Source: Echinicola vietnamensis DSM 17526 (lineage in GTDB: Bacteria > Bacteroidota > Bacteroidia > Cytophagales > Cyclobacteriaceae). From it: DNA of 64,000 nt. A program made the translations under genes and the position numbers. The notes under the pieces are model-generated. The model had not been told where the DNA came from. It made no database searches and saw only the letters and a list, made by a program, of their open reading frames with translations. The DNA lies in NCBI RefSeq assembly GCF_000325705.1, contig NC_019904.1, positions 3,598,001-3,662,000 on the forward strand, written 5' to 3'. This document shows positions 9,090 to 17,967 of the stretch, one piece after another; position 1 is the stretch's first letter, and each line of letters opens with the position of its first letter.

Positions 9090-9095
9090 GATCAA

Positions 9096-9250
9096 GATAT
9101 TTTGCCACGGATAAAAGGATGAACACAAATTTGCAATGCCTTAAACATCCGATCTGTATTTATCAGCGTTCATTCATGGCCAAAAAGAAACTAAAGATGG
9201 CATAGGACGAAATAGGCTAGTCCCTACCTTTTCTGCTTGATCCTTTTTAT
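9096..9250 (-). repeat. Degenerate dispersed repeat, family 1 (copy A, inverted)
   Basis: Read on the minus strand, this segment carries GGATCAAGCAGAAAAG, then TAGCCTATTTCG, then a GGCCATGAATGAACGCTGAT stretch and a TTGCAAATTTGTGTTC stretch. The same modules in the same order occur at 22350-22510, 27199-27340 and 32720-32830. It is non-coding and diverged between copies. Confidence 0.6.
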
Positions 9251-9287
9251 TGCCGACTATTTCAGTTCCCAAATTGAAAGTGATGCA

Positions 9288-9446
9288 AAAAAAGAAGGCT
9301 GTCTAAAAATATTTTTACATCATCGTGTTCATTGCGACAGAGAATCATTATCATGAATTGGTTTGTACGTTAGGATTCGATGAAATGATCTTTTCACTTT
9401 CGCAAAGTGACAATAAGGTGTGATGATTTAGACAGCCTTTTTATGA
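9288..9446. repeat. MITE-like element with 13-bp terminal inverted repeats
   Basis: AAGGCTGTCTAAA (9295-9307) is an exact inverted match to TTTAGACAGCCTT (9427-9439), with A/T-runs outside, giving an element of about 150 bp. The interior is non-coding and holds a smaller hairpin (CACTTT 9395-9400, AAAGTG 9404-9409). It sits between two convergent genes, so it could also serve as a transcription terminator. No transposase is present; mobility is inferred only from the architecture. Confidence 0.5.
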
Positions 9447-9516
9447 AATAACTTAACTGTGTGTATCTACACTCAGCGGGAGTGCTCCAAGCGATTTTAG
9501 CTTTATCACTTCACCA

Positions 9517-10680
9517 TTAGCGGTTGGGGATAATCTTGACAATACCTGTACCTTGAATACCCACATAGATATGGTTATCAGGACCAATTTTGACATTTCT
9601 CAATCGGCCTGCCCCGTCCATCAGTTTGGTTCTTTTGGTAACTTGCTTGCCATCCAATGAAAGCATCTCCAAATACTGAAATTTCAACGATCCTACCAAG
9701 AGGTTACCAGCCCATTGGGGATACGTTTCTTCAGGTACCAGGGCAAATCCACACGGAGCAATCGACGGCACCCAATAATAAAGTGGCTGCTCCATCCCTT
9801 CTTTGCTGGTTTCTTCAGTAAGAATGCTGTCATCATAGTTGATGCCATAGGACACTACTGGCCATCCGAAATTGCCTCCTTTTTCTACAATATTGATTTC
9901 ATCCCCCCCTTGAGGGCCATGTTCATTGACCCAAATTTCATTGTAGACCGGGTGGAAAATCATTCCTTGTGGATTGCGGTGGCCATAAGAAAAAATTGCC
10001 TTTTTGGCATCTTCTTCATTGAAGAATGGATTGTCATTAGGAATGCTGCCATCATCATGTATCCGGTATATTTTACCGCCATCTCGTGTGATGTCCTGAG
10101 GGTTTACATCCCTTTCACCTCTTTCACCAATTGAAAAATAGAGGTATCCCTCTTCATCGAAAGCCATCCTTGAACCAAAATGCTGTCCTTTGTCCGTATT
10201 TGGAGTGGCTTTATAAAGCACCTCTTGGTCGGTTAAGCTATTGCCATGAAACTTGGCTCTCATTACCGCTGTATGGGCGCCATCCTCTTCTCCTTCTCCT
10301 GAAGAATAGGTGAAGTAGATCCAGCCATTGGTAGCGTAATCTGGGTGCAGAATGATGTCCAAGAGCCCTCCTTGGCCTTTGGATACGACATCAGGTGTGC
10401 CGGGTATGATCTTTTTCTCGCCATCTTTAGCATAAATCAGTTCACCGGCCTTTTCGGTCACCAAAATACCACCATCCGGAAGTAAGGCCATGCCCCAAGG
10501 ATTATTGATGTCTTCCACGATTGTCTCGGTCGTGTAGTTTTTGGGATCGTCTTCGATGGGTGGGGTATTTTCCCTCACTTCTGGACGTTTGTCTTGTGCG
10601 CAAGAAACACTGCCAACTAATATAAGTGCAAATATGACCAAGGGTGGAGTGACTGATAAGCTTGCAATAGGATTTTTCAT
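9517..10680 (-). CDS. PQQ-dependent soluble aldose (glucose/sorbosone) dehydrogenase, lipoprotein
   Basis: 387 residues. The N-terminus is a lipoprotein signal with Cys at about residue 28 (GSVSC), placing the enzyme in the periplasm or at the outer membrane. The rest is the six-bladed propeller of the GSDH family: WGMALLPDGGILVTEK near the start, GGLLDIILHPDY, GQHFGSRMAF, the characteristic HRNPQG and WVNEHGPQGGDEIN segments, and GWPVVSYG. Such enzymes oxidise the C1 hydroxyl of aldoses using PQQ and pass electrons to the respiratory chain. No PQQ synthesis genes are in the window, so the cofactor would come from elsewhere. Start chosen for the signal peptide. Confidence 0.9.
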   Translation of the reverse strand: MKNPIASLSVTPPLVIFALILVGSVSCAQDKRPEVRENTPPIEDDPKNYTTETIVEDINNPWGMALLPDGGILVTEKAGELIYAKDGEKKIIPGTPDVVSKGQGGLLDIILHPDYATNGWIYFTYSSGEGEEDGAHTAVMRAKFHGNSLTDQEVLYKATPNTDKGQHFGSRMAFDEEGYLYFSIGERGERDVNPQDITRDGGKIYRIHDDGSIPNDNPFFNEEDAKKAIFSYGHRNPQGMIFHPVYNEIWVNEHGPQGGDEINIVEKGGNFGWPVVSYGINYDDSILTEETSKEGMEQPLYYWVPSIAPCGFALVPEETYPQWAGNLLVGSLKFQYLEMLSLDGKQVTKRTKLMDGAGRLRNVKIGPDNHIYVGIQGTGIVKIIPNR

Positions 10681-10907
10681 TTCAATAGGTTTGTTTATCG
10701 TTTGATCTTTGATTTATAAATATAATCAATATAAAGTGTAAAAGTTTTCTGATAAAAAAGATGCTGAGGAAAAATATATATAAGTAGCAAAAAACCAAGC
10801 CACTTGCATAGGCTATCCATGAAAAACCGCACATCAATGATCATGAATATTGGCATAAATTGTATCTTTAGAATTGTATGATATCGATGCCTTAAAAGAA
10901 ACCAACT

Positions 10908-11372
10908 ATGAATATAAAAGTAAAGCTTAGTTTGTTGGTAATGTTGATTTTCTCTCTTTCATCTTGCAACGAGCTGACTGATTCCCTCTATGAAGATAAT
11001 GTGCTGACCTACGATCTACATACCGTAAGCACTGAATATGGTTATACTGGTGAAGTGATATTTAAGGAGTTTTCCAATGGTAAAGGGGTAGAGGTAACCA
11101 TTCAGCTTTATGGTGATGCATCGGAGGATGAATATTATTTTCCCGCCCATTTGCATTTCGGAGCCTATGAAGCTGGAGTGGATGCTGGTATGGCCAGTAT
11201 GCTGAATGGAGTAGATATTCGACCCCTGCGAAGTGTAACAGTGCTTGAAGGCTACAGCCTTTCTGAATTAATGCAGGATGATTATCATATCAAGGTTCAT
11301 TTGGCATCTTCAGGACCAGAGTATAACGTTATTTTAGTAGCTGGCAATGTAGGAAAAGCAGCCGGTCAGTGA
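10908..11372 (+). CDS. Small lipoprotein with a CHRD/superoxide-dismutase-like HLHFG segment
   Basis: 154 residues. Lipoprotein signal with Cys at about residue 20 (SLSSC). The mature protein is beta-rich and includes PAHLHFGAYEAG (about 84-95) and HIKVHLASSG (about 127-136), reminiscent of the His-containing strands in CHRD or Cu-Zn SOD-like domains; this similarity is my pattern reading and is weak. Likely exposed on the outer membrane or in the periplasm. It is transcribed alone and ends in a bidirectional terminator shared with the next, convergent gene. No function can be assigned. Confidence 0.7.
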   Translation: MNIKVKLSLLVMLIFSLSSCNELTDSLYEDNVLTYDLHTVSTEYGYTGEVIFKEFSNGKGVEVTIQLYGDASEDEYYFPAHLHFGAYEAGVDAGMASMLNGVDIRPLRSVTVLEGYSLSELMQDDYHIKVHLASSGPEYNVILVAGNVGKAAGQ

Positions 11373-11386
11373 TCATTATTTCAATT

Positions 11387-11425
11387 AAAAAAGCCCCGTT
11401 TTCGAACATAAAACGGGGCTTTTTT
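11387..11425. terminator. Bidirectional intrinsic terminator
   Basis: Near-perfect 16-bp stem: a run of As plus GCCCCGTTTT (11387-11402) pairs with AAAACGGGGC plus a run of Ts (11410-11425), loop CGAACAT. It serves both convergent lipoprotein genes. Confidence 0.9.
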
Positions 11426-11445
11426 AATTACTAAGCTATGACAAT

Positions 11446-12048
11446 TTAGAATATGACATCAAAGTCAATATCCAAATCGCTTTCGCCCCCTGCCTGAACA
11501 AAATTTTCCCAGCTAGGGTTATCGGCACCTTCATGATTTTTGTCAAGATCATGACGTAATACCAAGTTAAAGATACCGTTTTCACTGCCTGCATTTTCGT
11601 TAACGGTTACATAGCCCATAAGGCCAATTGGATTCCCATCTTCGTCTTCGTCAGCGTAGGCATATTCCAGAAAACTGGTGTTGCCTATAAATGCACTTCC
11701 TACAAAGAAAAACTGATGGTGATCGCCTTCTTCTTCGATTTCTTCCGTTACATCTTCGTTGGCGATTCCATTAAAAGCTGTGATCTTCAATAAATACCTT
11801 TTTCCAGACACTAGTCCGTCGATATCATCGATGACCACATCTCCACCTAGCCCTAAGCCCTCGTCAGAGGAGGCATTGTATTCCATGGCAGACCCGATGA
11901 TGTCATCGTTTTCATCCACTTCTGTGAAGGTAAGGGATACATTTGTGATGACTTCTTGATCCAGTTCAGGAACTGGATCATCTTTACTGCAGGACAGTAA
12001 AGCAACTGAAACCATTGCTATTAGGGTTAAAACTGATAGTTTTTTCAT
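11446..12048 (-). CDS. Lipoprotein partner of a TonB receptor (type 1 periplasmic-binding-fold family in Bacteroidota)
   Basis: 200 residues with a lipoprotein signal, Cys at about residue 20 (VALLSC). The mature protein has an acidic N-terminal half, an EEEGDHHQFFF segment near residue 104-114 and a C-terminal LVLRHDLDKNHEG plus AGGESDLDIDFDV ending, matching a family annotated in Bacteroidota as a type 1 periplasmic binding fold protein and typically found beside a TonB receptor. It starts 17 nt after the receptor gene ends, so it is the second gene of that operon. It probably captures or presents the ligand at the cell surface; the HHQ and HEG residues would fit a metal or metal-complex ligand, which is speculation. 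Confidence 0.75.
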   Translation of the reverse strand: MKKLSVLTLIAMVSVALLSCSKDDPVPELDQEVITNVSLTFTEVDENDDIIGSAMEYNASSDEGLGLGGDVVIDDIDGLVSGKRYLLKITAFNGIANEDVTEEIEEEGDHHQFFFVGSAFIGNTSFLEYAYADEDEDGNPIGLMGYVTVNENAGSENGIFNLVLRHDLDKNHEGADNPSWENFVQAGGESDLDIDFDVIF

Positions 12049-12065
12049 GCTCGTTAAAATTTAGA

Positions 12066-14357
12066 TTAAAATTCATATTTAAGCCTTAGCGTGAAATTCC
12101 TTCCCATTTCATGGGTGAAATACCTAAAGCGGTTCATATAATCTTTATACTCCGTATTGAAAATATTGGTTATCCCTAAACTTCCTTTTAAACTGGACTT
12201 TTCTTTGACCAATAGGTCTCTGCTGATCCTTGCAGTCCACAGGTTGTAGCCGGGGGGAGCAGGAGCCAGGTCAACATCCGGTTCCCTTCTTTGTTTGGCG
12301 ACTGACAGGTGGCTAAGTTCCAGTTTGCCAATTTTATCTGCTTGGTAAACCAGCCCTGTTTCCAATCGATCGGTAGGGATGAAGGGGAGGTAGTTTTGGT
12401 CCGTAAGGTTTTTGGCCCTTATCAAACTTCCTTTGATAAACCATTCTAGGGAGGGGAGAATCGTGTAATCCGTGGTCAGGTCAATGCCCCAAAAACCGGC
12501 GTCCGTTTGCAGGTATTCAAAGACATTGAACGTTCCTCTGAGCGAAACATATTCTTCGCCGGTAGGATTAAGGTAGATGTAATTGTTTATTTTATGGTAA
12601 TAGCCCGTAAGCTCCGCATTTAACTTTTCACTGCTGTAATTGACGGTGTTTACCCACTTGAGGGCCTGTTCACTGACCAAGTTGGGATCGCCGATTTCTA
12701 CGGCAGCAGCACCATGGTGAAGGCCTTGGCTAAATTGCTCATTGATATTTGGAGGTCTCCATGCCGAACCTAGATTCGTGGTCAGGAGCCAATTTTTATT
12801 TAAACTGTATCCCGCACCTAAAAAGGCAGTGAAATTTTGAAAGGTGAAATCCTGCTCATCCAATTCTCCTTGGTTATAGCGTGCTGCATCTACATAACGA
12901 TAGTCAAAACGGGCCCCGCCCTCAAGTTCTAGAGGACCTTTGGTATATTTTTCGATCATGAAAGCGCCAAGATTAACCATGTCATAGTTTGGAATGAGTG
13001 GTGTGACACCGGTTCCGGGGATGTTATTGTTTGCTTGCTGCAAAGCACTTATCCCGATAGAACCATTCCAGTTTTTGCTCGAAGGATGCTCGTAGTTTAT
13101 ATCAAGTGTATTGGTGAAGAGCTCTAGGTCAAGTGCTGCACGGTCATTCAATTCACCTCTACGGATATCAAATTCTTGCCGATTGTTTTGCTGGAATGCA
13201 TATGTAAGATTAATGACACCGTCGTTATTGAGGTGATAATGTCCTTTTGCTTTTAAGAGTTGATGGGTGACTTCCTGTCTAGGGTTTTCAATGTGATAGG
13301 TGAAGTCAGGATTAGAAAAAGGCCTGCCATTCGCGATTAATTCCTCCAAGTCAGACGAATTTCCAGTATGTGAATCGCTCAATATTCCTATTGTGGTGGC
13401 GAATCTGCTGTAAAAGAGCTCCATTCCCAACTTTTTGGAATTATAGCCTACTGCCCCAGAAAAGTTTAATTCCTTCATGCCGGTATTGTCCTGATAGTAG
13501 GCAGGGGATTTGATATTTCCACCTATCCTTGAGGAGGCCTGGATACGGTAACCAAACCCCTCTAGGTCCTTTAGTCCTCCTTCAAAGCTAAAAGCAGCTG
13601 CACCATTCCAACCGTTTGATCCTCCTACCAAGGTGGCCGTTCCTGATGTTCCCGCAGCGACAGGAAGTTTTGGTGGGGTAACCAATATGACACCGCCCAT
13701 GGCTTCCGACCCAAACCGCACGGTTTCGGCGCCTTTTATCACTGAAATATCCTCTGCCATAAAGGGATCTACTTCAGGAGCGTGCTCTCCACCCCATTGT
13801 TGGCCTTCTTGTCGAACTTCGTTGTTGAGGATCATGATACGGTTACTGTGCATCCCATGGATGACAGGTTTGCTGATATTAGCCCCAGTGGTGAAGGTCG
13901 TGACTCCCGGAAGTGCCTTGAGGGTTTCACCGAGGTTTCCGCCGCGATTTTCGTCCAATAGGTCCTTGCCCAAATGGGTAATACTATTCAGGGTATTAAC
14001 AGCATCCTTATGCCCGACGATTTCCACTCCGTCAATCAGGTAATCTTTGGATTCCAGCCTAATGGTCATGTTTACATTTTCGTGAACATTAAGCTGAATG
14101 TTTTTACTTGCATACCCCAAAATTTCAACATTTAGTTCATAATGGCCTTCGCAGATGTCACGGAAATGAAAATTGCCATTGTGATTAGTGACTGCGCCCT
14201 TTTCCAACTCTTTTATCCAAATGTATGCCCCTTCGACCGGTTCTTGGCTTTCTTGGTCGATCACTTTCCCTTTTACATCAAAAGCACATTTTACCTGTGA
14301 TAATGCGGGAAGGCAATTTGCTGCAAAAATTAGGACAAGGATTACTCTAATGAACAT
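12066..14357 (-). CDS. TonB-dependent outer-membrane receptor
   Basis: 763 residues from the ATG at 14357 (MFIRVILV); longer starts at 14366 and 14387 exist, but the promoter -7 element lies so close that the start site is predicted near 14366. Signal peptide ends around ALSQ. Order of domains: carboxypeptidase-regulatory-like beta-sandwich (FDVKGKVIDQESQEPVEGAYI), then a plug (GGNLGETLKALPGVTTF; GMHSNRIMILNNEVR; a QWGGEHAPEVD stretch; IKGAETVRFGSEAMGG), then a 22-strand barrel ending in aromatic F. The plug is typical of siderophore/cobalamin/metal-type receptors rather than SusC. Operon partner: the lipoprotein downstream. Ligand not predictable; the paired lipoprotein hints at a metal complex. 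Confidence 0.92.
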   Translation of the reverse strand: MFIRVILVLIFAANCLPALSQVKCAFDVKGKVIDQESQEPVEGAYIWIKELEKGAVTNHNGNFHFRDICEGHYELNVEILGYASKNIQLNVHENVNMTIRLESKDYLIDGVEIVGHKDAVNTLNSITHLGKDLLDENRGGNLGETLKALPGVTTFTTGANISKPVIHGMHSNRIMILNNEVRQEGQQWGGEHAPEVDPFMAEDISVIKGAETVRFGSEAMGGVILVTPPKLPVAAGTSGTATLVGGSNGWNGAAAFSFEGGLKDLEGFGYRIQASSRIGGNIKSPAYYQDNTGMKELNFSGAVGYNSKKLGMELFYSRFATTIGILSDSHTGNSSDLEELIANGRPFSNPDFTYHIENPRQEVTHQLLKAKGHYHLNNDGVINLTYAFQQNNRQEFDIRRGELNDRAALDLELFTNTLDINYEHPSSKNWNGSIGISALQQANNNIPGTGVTPLIPNYDMVNLGAFMIEKYTKGPLELEGGARFDYRYVDAARYNQGELDEQDFTFQNFTAFLGAGYSLNKNWLLTTNLGSAWRPPNINEQFSQGLHHGAAAVEIGDPNLVSEQALKWVNTVNYSSEKLNAELTGYYHKINNYIYLNPTGEEYVSLRGTFNVFEYLQTDAGFWGIDLTTDYTILPSLEWFIKGSLIRAKNLTDQNYLPFIPTDRLETGLVYQADKIGKLELSHLSVAKQRREPDVDLAPAPPGYNLWTARISRDLLVKEKSSLKGSLGITNIFNTEYKDYMNRFRYFTHEMGRNFTLRLKYEF

Positions 14358-14373
14358 TTTGATCATGAGGGGA

Positions 14374-14405
14374 CAAATATAGTGCAATAACGTTGCCTAA
14401 TGCAA
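14374..14405 (-). promoter_or_regulatory. Promoter of the TonB receptor operon
   Basis: On the minus strand: TTG (14405-14403), 21-nt spacer, TATATTTG (14381-14374), an exact -7 match to TAnnTTTG. The predicted start site is at about 14366-14368, giving an almost leaderless mRNA. Confidence 0.55.
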
Positions 14406-14438
14406 TTAGGTTTCATGAAAAAGGTAAACGATGCGAAC

Positions 14439-14475
14439 GAAAAAATCCCGCCATTACCAATCTAGTAATGGCGGG
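14439..14475 (-). terminator. Terminator of the outer-membrane barrel gene
   Basis: 11-bp stem CCCGCCATTAC (14447-14457) / GTAATGGCGGG (14465-14475); read on the minus strand it is followed by a T-run, so it ends transcription of the gene at 14605-17373. Confidence 0.85.
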
Positions 14476-14604
14476 CCTACTGTAATAGTGCCTTGGCTTA
14501 GTTAATGTTTTTAACATTCTTACTCATGCCCATGCTCCAAACTATGTTTTTTTAAACCTTATTATGCATGGCGGTCATAGCTTAAAGCTCAAATCATTAG
14601 CTCA

Positions 14605-17373
14605 TTAATTATCATATACGGGCTTATTGCCTCCAAAAGCTCGAAGATTGTAAGTAAGCGTCAACATAAAGAATTGATTTAATACGGCTGTTCTTTCCGT
14701 TTCAATATATACATCCGTGACGCTTCTATTGATACTGGTGTTTTGGTTTAGCAGATCAAATACAGTCATTTTTAGTTCCAGGTTTTGGGTTGGTGGGAAG
14801 CGATAACCAAAGTCTGCATTCATCAGCCATACCGATTGATCATAAGCTTCACCCAGCCCGATGTAAAACTGGTTGTTTACATTTGTACTGATGAAGAATC
14901 CTTTCCAGAAGTTCCAGTACAGATCCAGACGTGTTTCCTGCGAGTAGTATTCTGTATTTCTGTTTTCTTGAATGGAGCTTTTGACCAAGTTATAGTTACC
15001 AGAGGTACTTACATTGAAATCGAGTTTTTCTCCTACGTTACTGCTAATGCCCACTCCCTGGCCGAGCCCAAGGTTATGGTTGTTGTTAAGTTGGTCGTTA
15101 ATGAGGCCTGGGGTATTGGAATACCTGATCCTGGTGTCCAGGTTAAGATTGCTTTTCATGAAGTTTAAAGGAAAACCAAATGAAATGCTGGTGTTGGCAT
15201 TCCAAGCCCTGCTGAGGTTGACAGGCATGCTTAATTGCCCCCCTTGTCTTAAAAGTACATCGTTTTGGATAAGGGTGTCTTGCGACGCAATAAACGTGCT
15301 GGTACCCATGAAATTATTGCGCAATCCGGCAGAAAACCACATGAAAAACGATTTTGAATTTTCCAGGTTGATTTTACGGATACGAGAAAATATGCGGTGT
15401 TCATATTCTTGCTCTAGGTTCGGATTACCCATTGAGATTTGCAATGGATTGCTGTTGTTAATGACATCCTGTAATTGACGGACGGAAGGGGCATCGGTAT
15501 CTGTCCGATAGCCGAAGCGAATGCTGAGCGATTTGTTTGGTTCATAATCGACGTACAGTCGTGGAACGAAGTTCTTAAATGTCCTTTTGGTATTTTCGTA
15601 TCCAGGAAATAAGCGGTCACTGTTAAGTTTGGCGACCTCATAGTTAAGGGAAGAAAATAACCTCCAAGTTTCACCCGCATATCGATAGCCCAAACTTAGT
15701 TCTTGGCGCTGATAATTATTTTCGAACTTATTGCTCAGTGTACTGTCCCTTTCGAAGATCGTAGATTCCATTTCCCGTTGGGAGACGTCTTGTAGATTGT
15801 CACTTTTGTCGTTCCCTATTTCATATTCGATTCTTAATTGGGAATGCTCGCCGATTGGCTCTGTATACTCGATTTCAGCTTCATATTCAAAAGAACCATT
15901 TTCGTTGCTGGTTCTCTGGATCAAGCTATCCAAATTACCACTTTGGTAATTTTGGTTTACTGAGATGAGCCTGGATTCACTTTTATTATCTCGATAGCCT
16001 GTTTCGATACTGGTGGAGATGGTTCGGCCAGGTTTGTTGAATTTATAGCGATAGGTAAAATCATTATCAAACCTGAGTCCTTCATTGGTGCTTTCCGTTG
16101 CGTTTACCGTTTCACTGATCGGTGTGGATTGATCATATAGGTTAACAGCGGCTAGCCGATTGGTGGAATTTCCTTTTTCATAGGAAAACCGCGGTCTCCA
16201 GATAATAGCATGTTTTTCGGTGATGTCATATTCCAACTTCATGTTTATGCGGTGAAGTTGGCTGTTGTTTTCTTCGTGTCGTTCTTCATCATAAAACTGC
16301 AAACTATCACTGGGAAGGATGTATTCCCGCGTCGACATCCTGTTAAGCACATTTTCGCTGTCGTTAAAAAAGTAGTTTCCGGAAAATCTTGCTTTACCAT
16401 CATCGAATTTGTCTGTAAAATTAGTACCTACTGCATTCGTTTTGGTAATACCCGGACGTTCTCTGACTGTAATGTCATCACTGTCCCGTCTTCCCCATCC
16501 TCGGCTATTTCCGGATCCAAATGCTCCTGTAAGATCATCTGCAGAAAAGTTTTGCTGGTTAATATTATTGCTCAGGCCGAGCAACGATAGACGCTGAGCC
16601 CCTTCAAAAAAATGGACGGCACCGCCTGCCAAATAATTGTCATCCGTACCATATCCTGCAAATAATTGTCCAAATTTTCCGCCGCGGGTTTCTTCTTTGG
16701 TGATAATATTGATGGTTTTGATGGTTTCACCATCATCAAAGCCTGTCAAGCGTGCCTGATCACTTTTTTGATCAAGAAACTCAATTTTATCAATCACAGC
16801 TACAGGTAAATTTTGCATGGCCATGGCTGGATCATCTCCGAAAAATGGCTCACCGTCCACCAGAACCCTACCAACAGTTTCACCTTGGACTTCGATGGTT
16901 CCGCCATTCATTCTAACACCTGGCATTTTTCTGACCAACTCACCTGCACTGGCTTGGGAACGTGTTTTATAAGCATGCGCATTGAAAGAAACCGTGTCTC
17001 CCTTTACTTCCCCGGTCATGGCCTGCCCTTGGATTTCTACTTCCTGCAGTTGATTGGCATCTTCTTCCAATGCGATGGTTCCAAAGCTAGAAAGATCACT
17101 ATTTTCAAAATTCTTGCGTAAAGTTTTATAACCAATAAAGCTGATTTCTAATGTGAAGGTGTTTTTGGATGGTTTGGTGATTTTAAACTCACCATTTTCG
17201 TCTGTATAGGCGTTGGATAGCGTATTGTTATCTTGATCTTTTAAGAAAATGTAAGCTCCGGGAAGGGTTTCGTTGGATTCCTTGTCCACTACCTTTCCTT
17301 GGAGCATGTTCTGTCCTAGAACATTTCCGCACAGTATCATAAAGAAAAAAAGTAAGAGGTAGGTGTTGCGCAT
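14605..17373 (-). CDS. Large outer-membrane beta-barrel protein with N-terminal carboxypeptidase-like and plug domains
   Basis: 922 residues, signal peptide ending near VLGQ (about residue 21). Next comes a carboxypeptidase-regulatory-like domain (LQGKVVDKESNETLPGAYI, to about residue 105), then a TonB-plug-like region (RSQASAGELVRKMPGVRMNGG; GRVLVDGEPFFGDDP; IEFLDQKSDQARLTGFDDGE), then a long barrel (OMP_b-brl_3 type) rich in alternating aromatics, ending YNLRAFGGNKPVYDN. Proteins like this are TonB-receptor relatives in Bacteroidota whose substrates are usually unknown; some handle peptides or metals. Monocistronic, with its own terminator. No clear promoter consensus is seen upstream. Confidence 0.88.
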   Translation of the reverse strand: MRNTYLLLFFFMILCGNVLGQNMLQGKVVDKESNETLPGAYIFLKDQDNNTLSNAYTDENGEFKITKPSKNTFTLEISFIGYKTLRKNFENSDLSSFGTIALEEDANQLQEVEIQGQAMTGEVKGDTVSFNAHAYKTRSQASAGELVRKMPGVRMNGGTIEVQGETVGRVLVDGEPFFGDDPAMAMQNLPVAVIDKIEFLDQKSDQARLTGFDDGETIKTINIITKEETRGGKFGQLFAGYGTDDNYLAGGAVHFFEGAQRLSLLGLSNNINQQNFSADDLTGAFGSGNSRGWGRRDSDDITVRERPGITKTNAVGTNFTDKFDDGKARFSGNYFFNDSENVLNRMSTREYILPSDSLQFYDEERHEENNSQLHRINMKLEYDITEKHAIIWRPRFSYEKGNSTNRLAAVNLYDQSTPISETVNATESTNEGLRFDNDFTYRYKFNKPGRTISTSIETGYRDNKSESRLISVNQNYQSGNLDSLIQRTSNENGSFEYEAEIEYTEPIGEHSQLRIEYEIGNDKSDNLQDVSQREMESTIFERDSTLSNKFENNYQRQELSLGYRYAGETWRLFSSLNYEVAKLNSDRLFPGYENTKRTFKNFVPRLYVDYEPNKSLSIRFGYRTDTDAPSVRQLQDVINNSNPLQISMGNPNLEQEYEHRIFSRIRKINLENSKSFFMWFSAGLRNNFMGTSTFIASQDTLIQNDVLLRQGGQLSMPVNLSRAWNANTSISFGFPLNFMKSNLNLDTRIRYSNTPGLINDQLNNNHNLGLGQGVGISSNVGEKLDFNVSTSGNYNLVKSSIQENRNTEYYSQETRLDLYWNFWKGFFISTNVNNQFYIGLGEAYDQSVWLMNADFGYRFPPTQNLELKMTVFDLLNQNTSINRSVTDVYIETERTAVLNQFFMLTLTYNLRAFGGNKPVYDN

Positions 17374-17524
17374 AGTGTTGTATTTGAGTAAGTTAGGATT
17401 GTTTTTAGTTGATACCTTATATTATATTAGACTACTAAATTACGTAAAGGTTTACCTAAAGACCAGTTTATTCTATGAGTGGAAAGTTATTAAGTTGAGT
17501 GGGTAAATTTTAGGGTGGAATTTG

Positions 17525-17680
17525 ATGAATGAAGGAAGATTTTGTCAAATGGAGTTGAACTGGTTGTTTGATGCTGTATTCTTCCTTGGTAATATTCTTA
17601 TCAATTATGCCAATGCATTAAAAGAGAGAATTATTGGGTTTATAGACTTACTCGATGGTGAAGGGATTGTAGGTGATTAA
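17525..17680 (+). CDS. Possible small ORF, 51 codons, unknown
   Basis: ATG at 17525 (second in-frame ATG at 17549) to TAA at 17680. The predicted peptide has an amphipathic, hydrophobic core (WLFDAVFFLGNILI, then KERIIGFIDLL) and an acidic end. No good promoter spacing, no ribosome site and no terminator are visible, and it may be a chance frame in AT-rich DNA. Confidence 0.2.
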   Translation: MNEGRFCQMELNWLFDAVFFLGNILINYANALKERIIGFIDLLDGEGIVGD

Positions 17681-17892
17681 ATGAAACGGCTCCCCTTATT
17701 TGATTTTCCCGATAGCATCGTAAGTAGGAGAAAGGTTAATAATTATTTTCCGGATAGTACTGGTGGAAATGATGGGGAAAGACTAGGTTTTGGGTTAAAT
17801 ATCTACATTAATGTATTATGTTTATTTTAAAACGTTGATTGTATACAATAAGTGCGTGTTAGTATCATATTTAAGTAGTATGTTATATTCGT

Positions 17893-17925
17893 TTTTTTAT
17901 TTGATTTTTTTTAGAATTAACTTTG
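17893..17925 (+). promoter_or_regulatory. Candidate promoter of the subtilase gene
   Basis: TAACTTTG at 17918-17925 is an exact TAnnTTTG match; the -33 position has only TTTT (about 17893-17896). Predicted start at about 17932, leaving a 35-nt leader. Confidence 0.4.
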
Positions 17926-17967
17926 TTCCTTACTCTAGGATTTTTCCCTGGATAGATAATATTCCTC

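Larger units (their letters stand above)
17374..17967. other. AT-rich intergenic region between divergent genes
   Basis: About 590 bp separating the barrel gene and the subtilase gene. It contains a possible 51-codon ORF (17525-17680) and the subtilase promoter at the right end; nothing else recognisable was seen. Confidence 0.5.
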
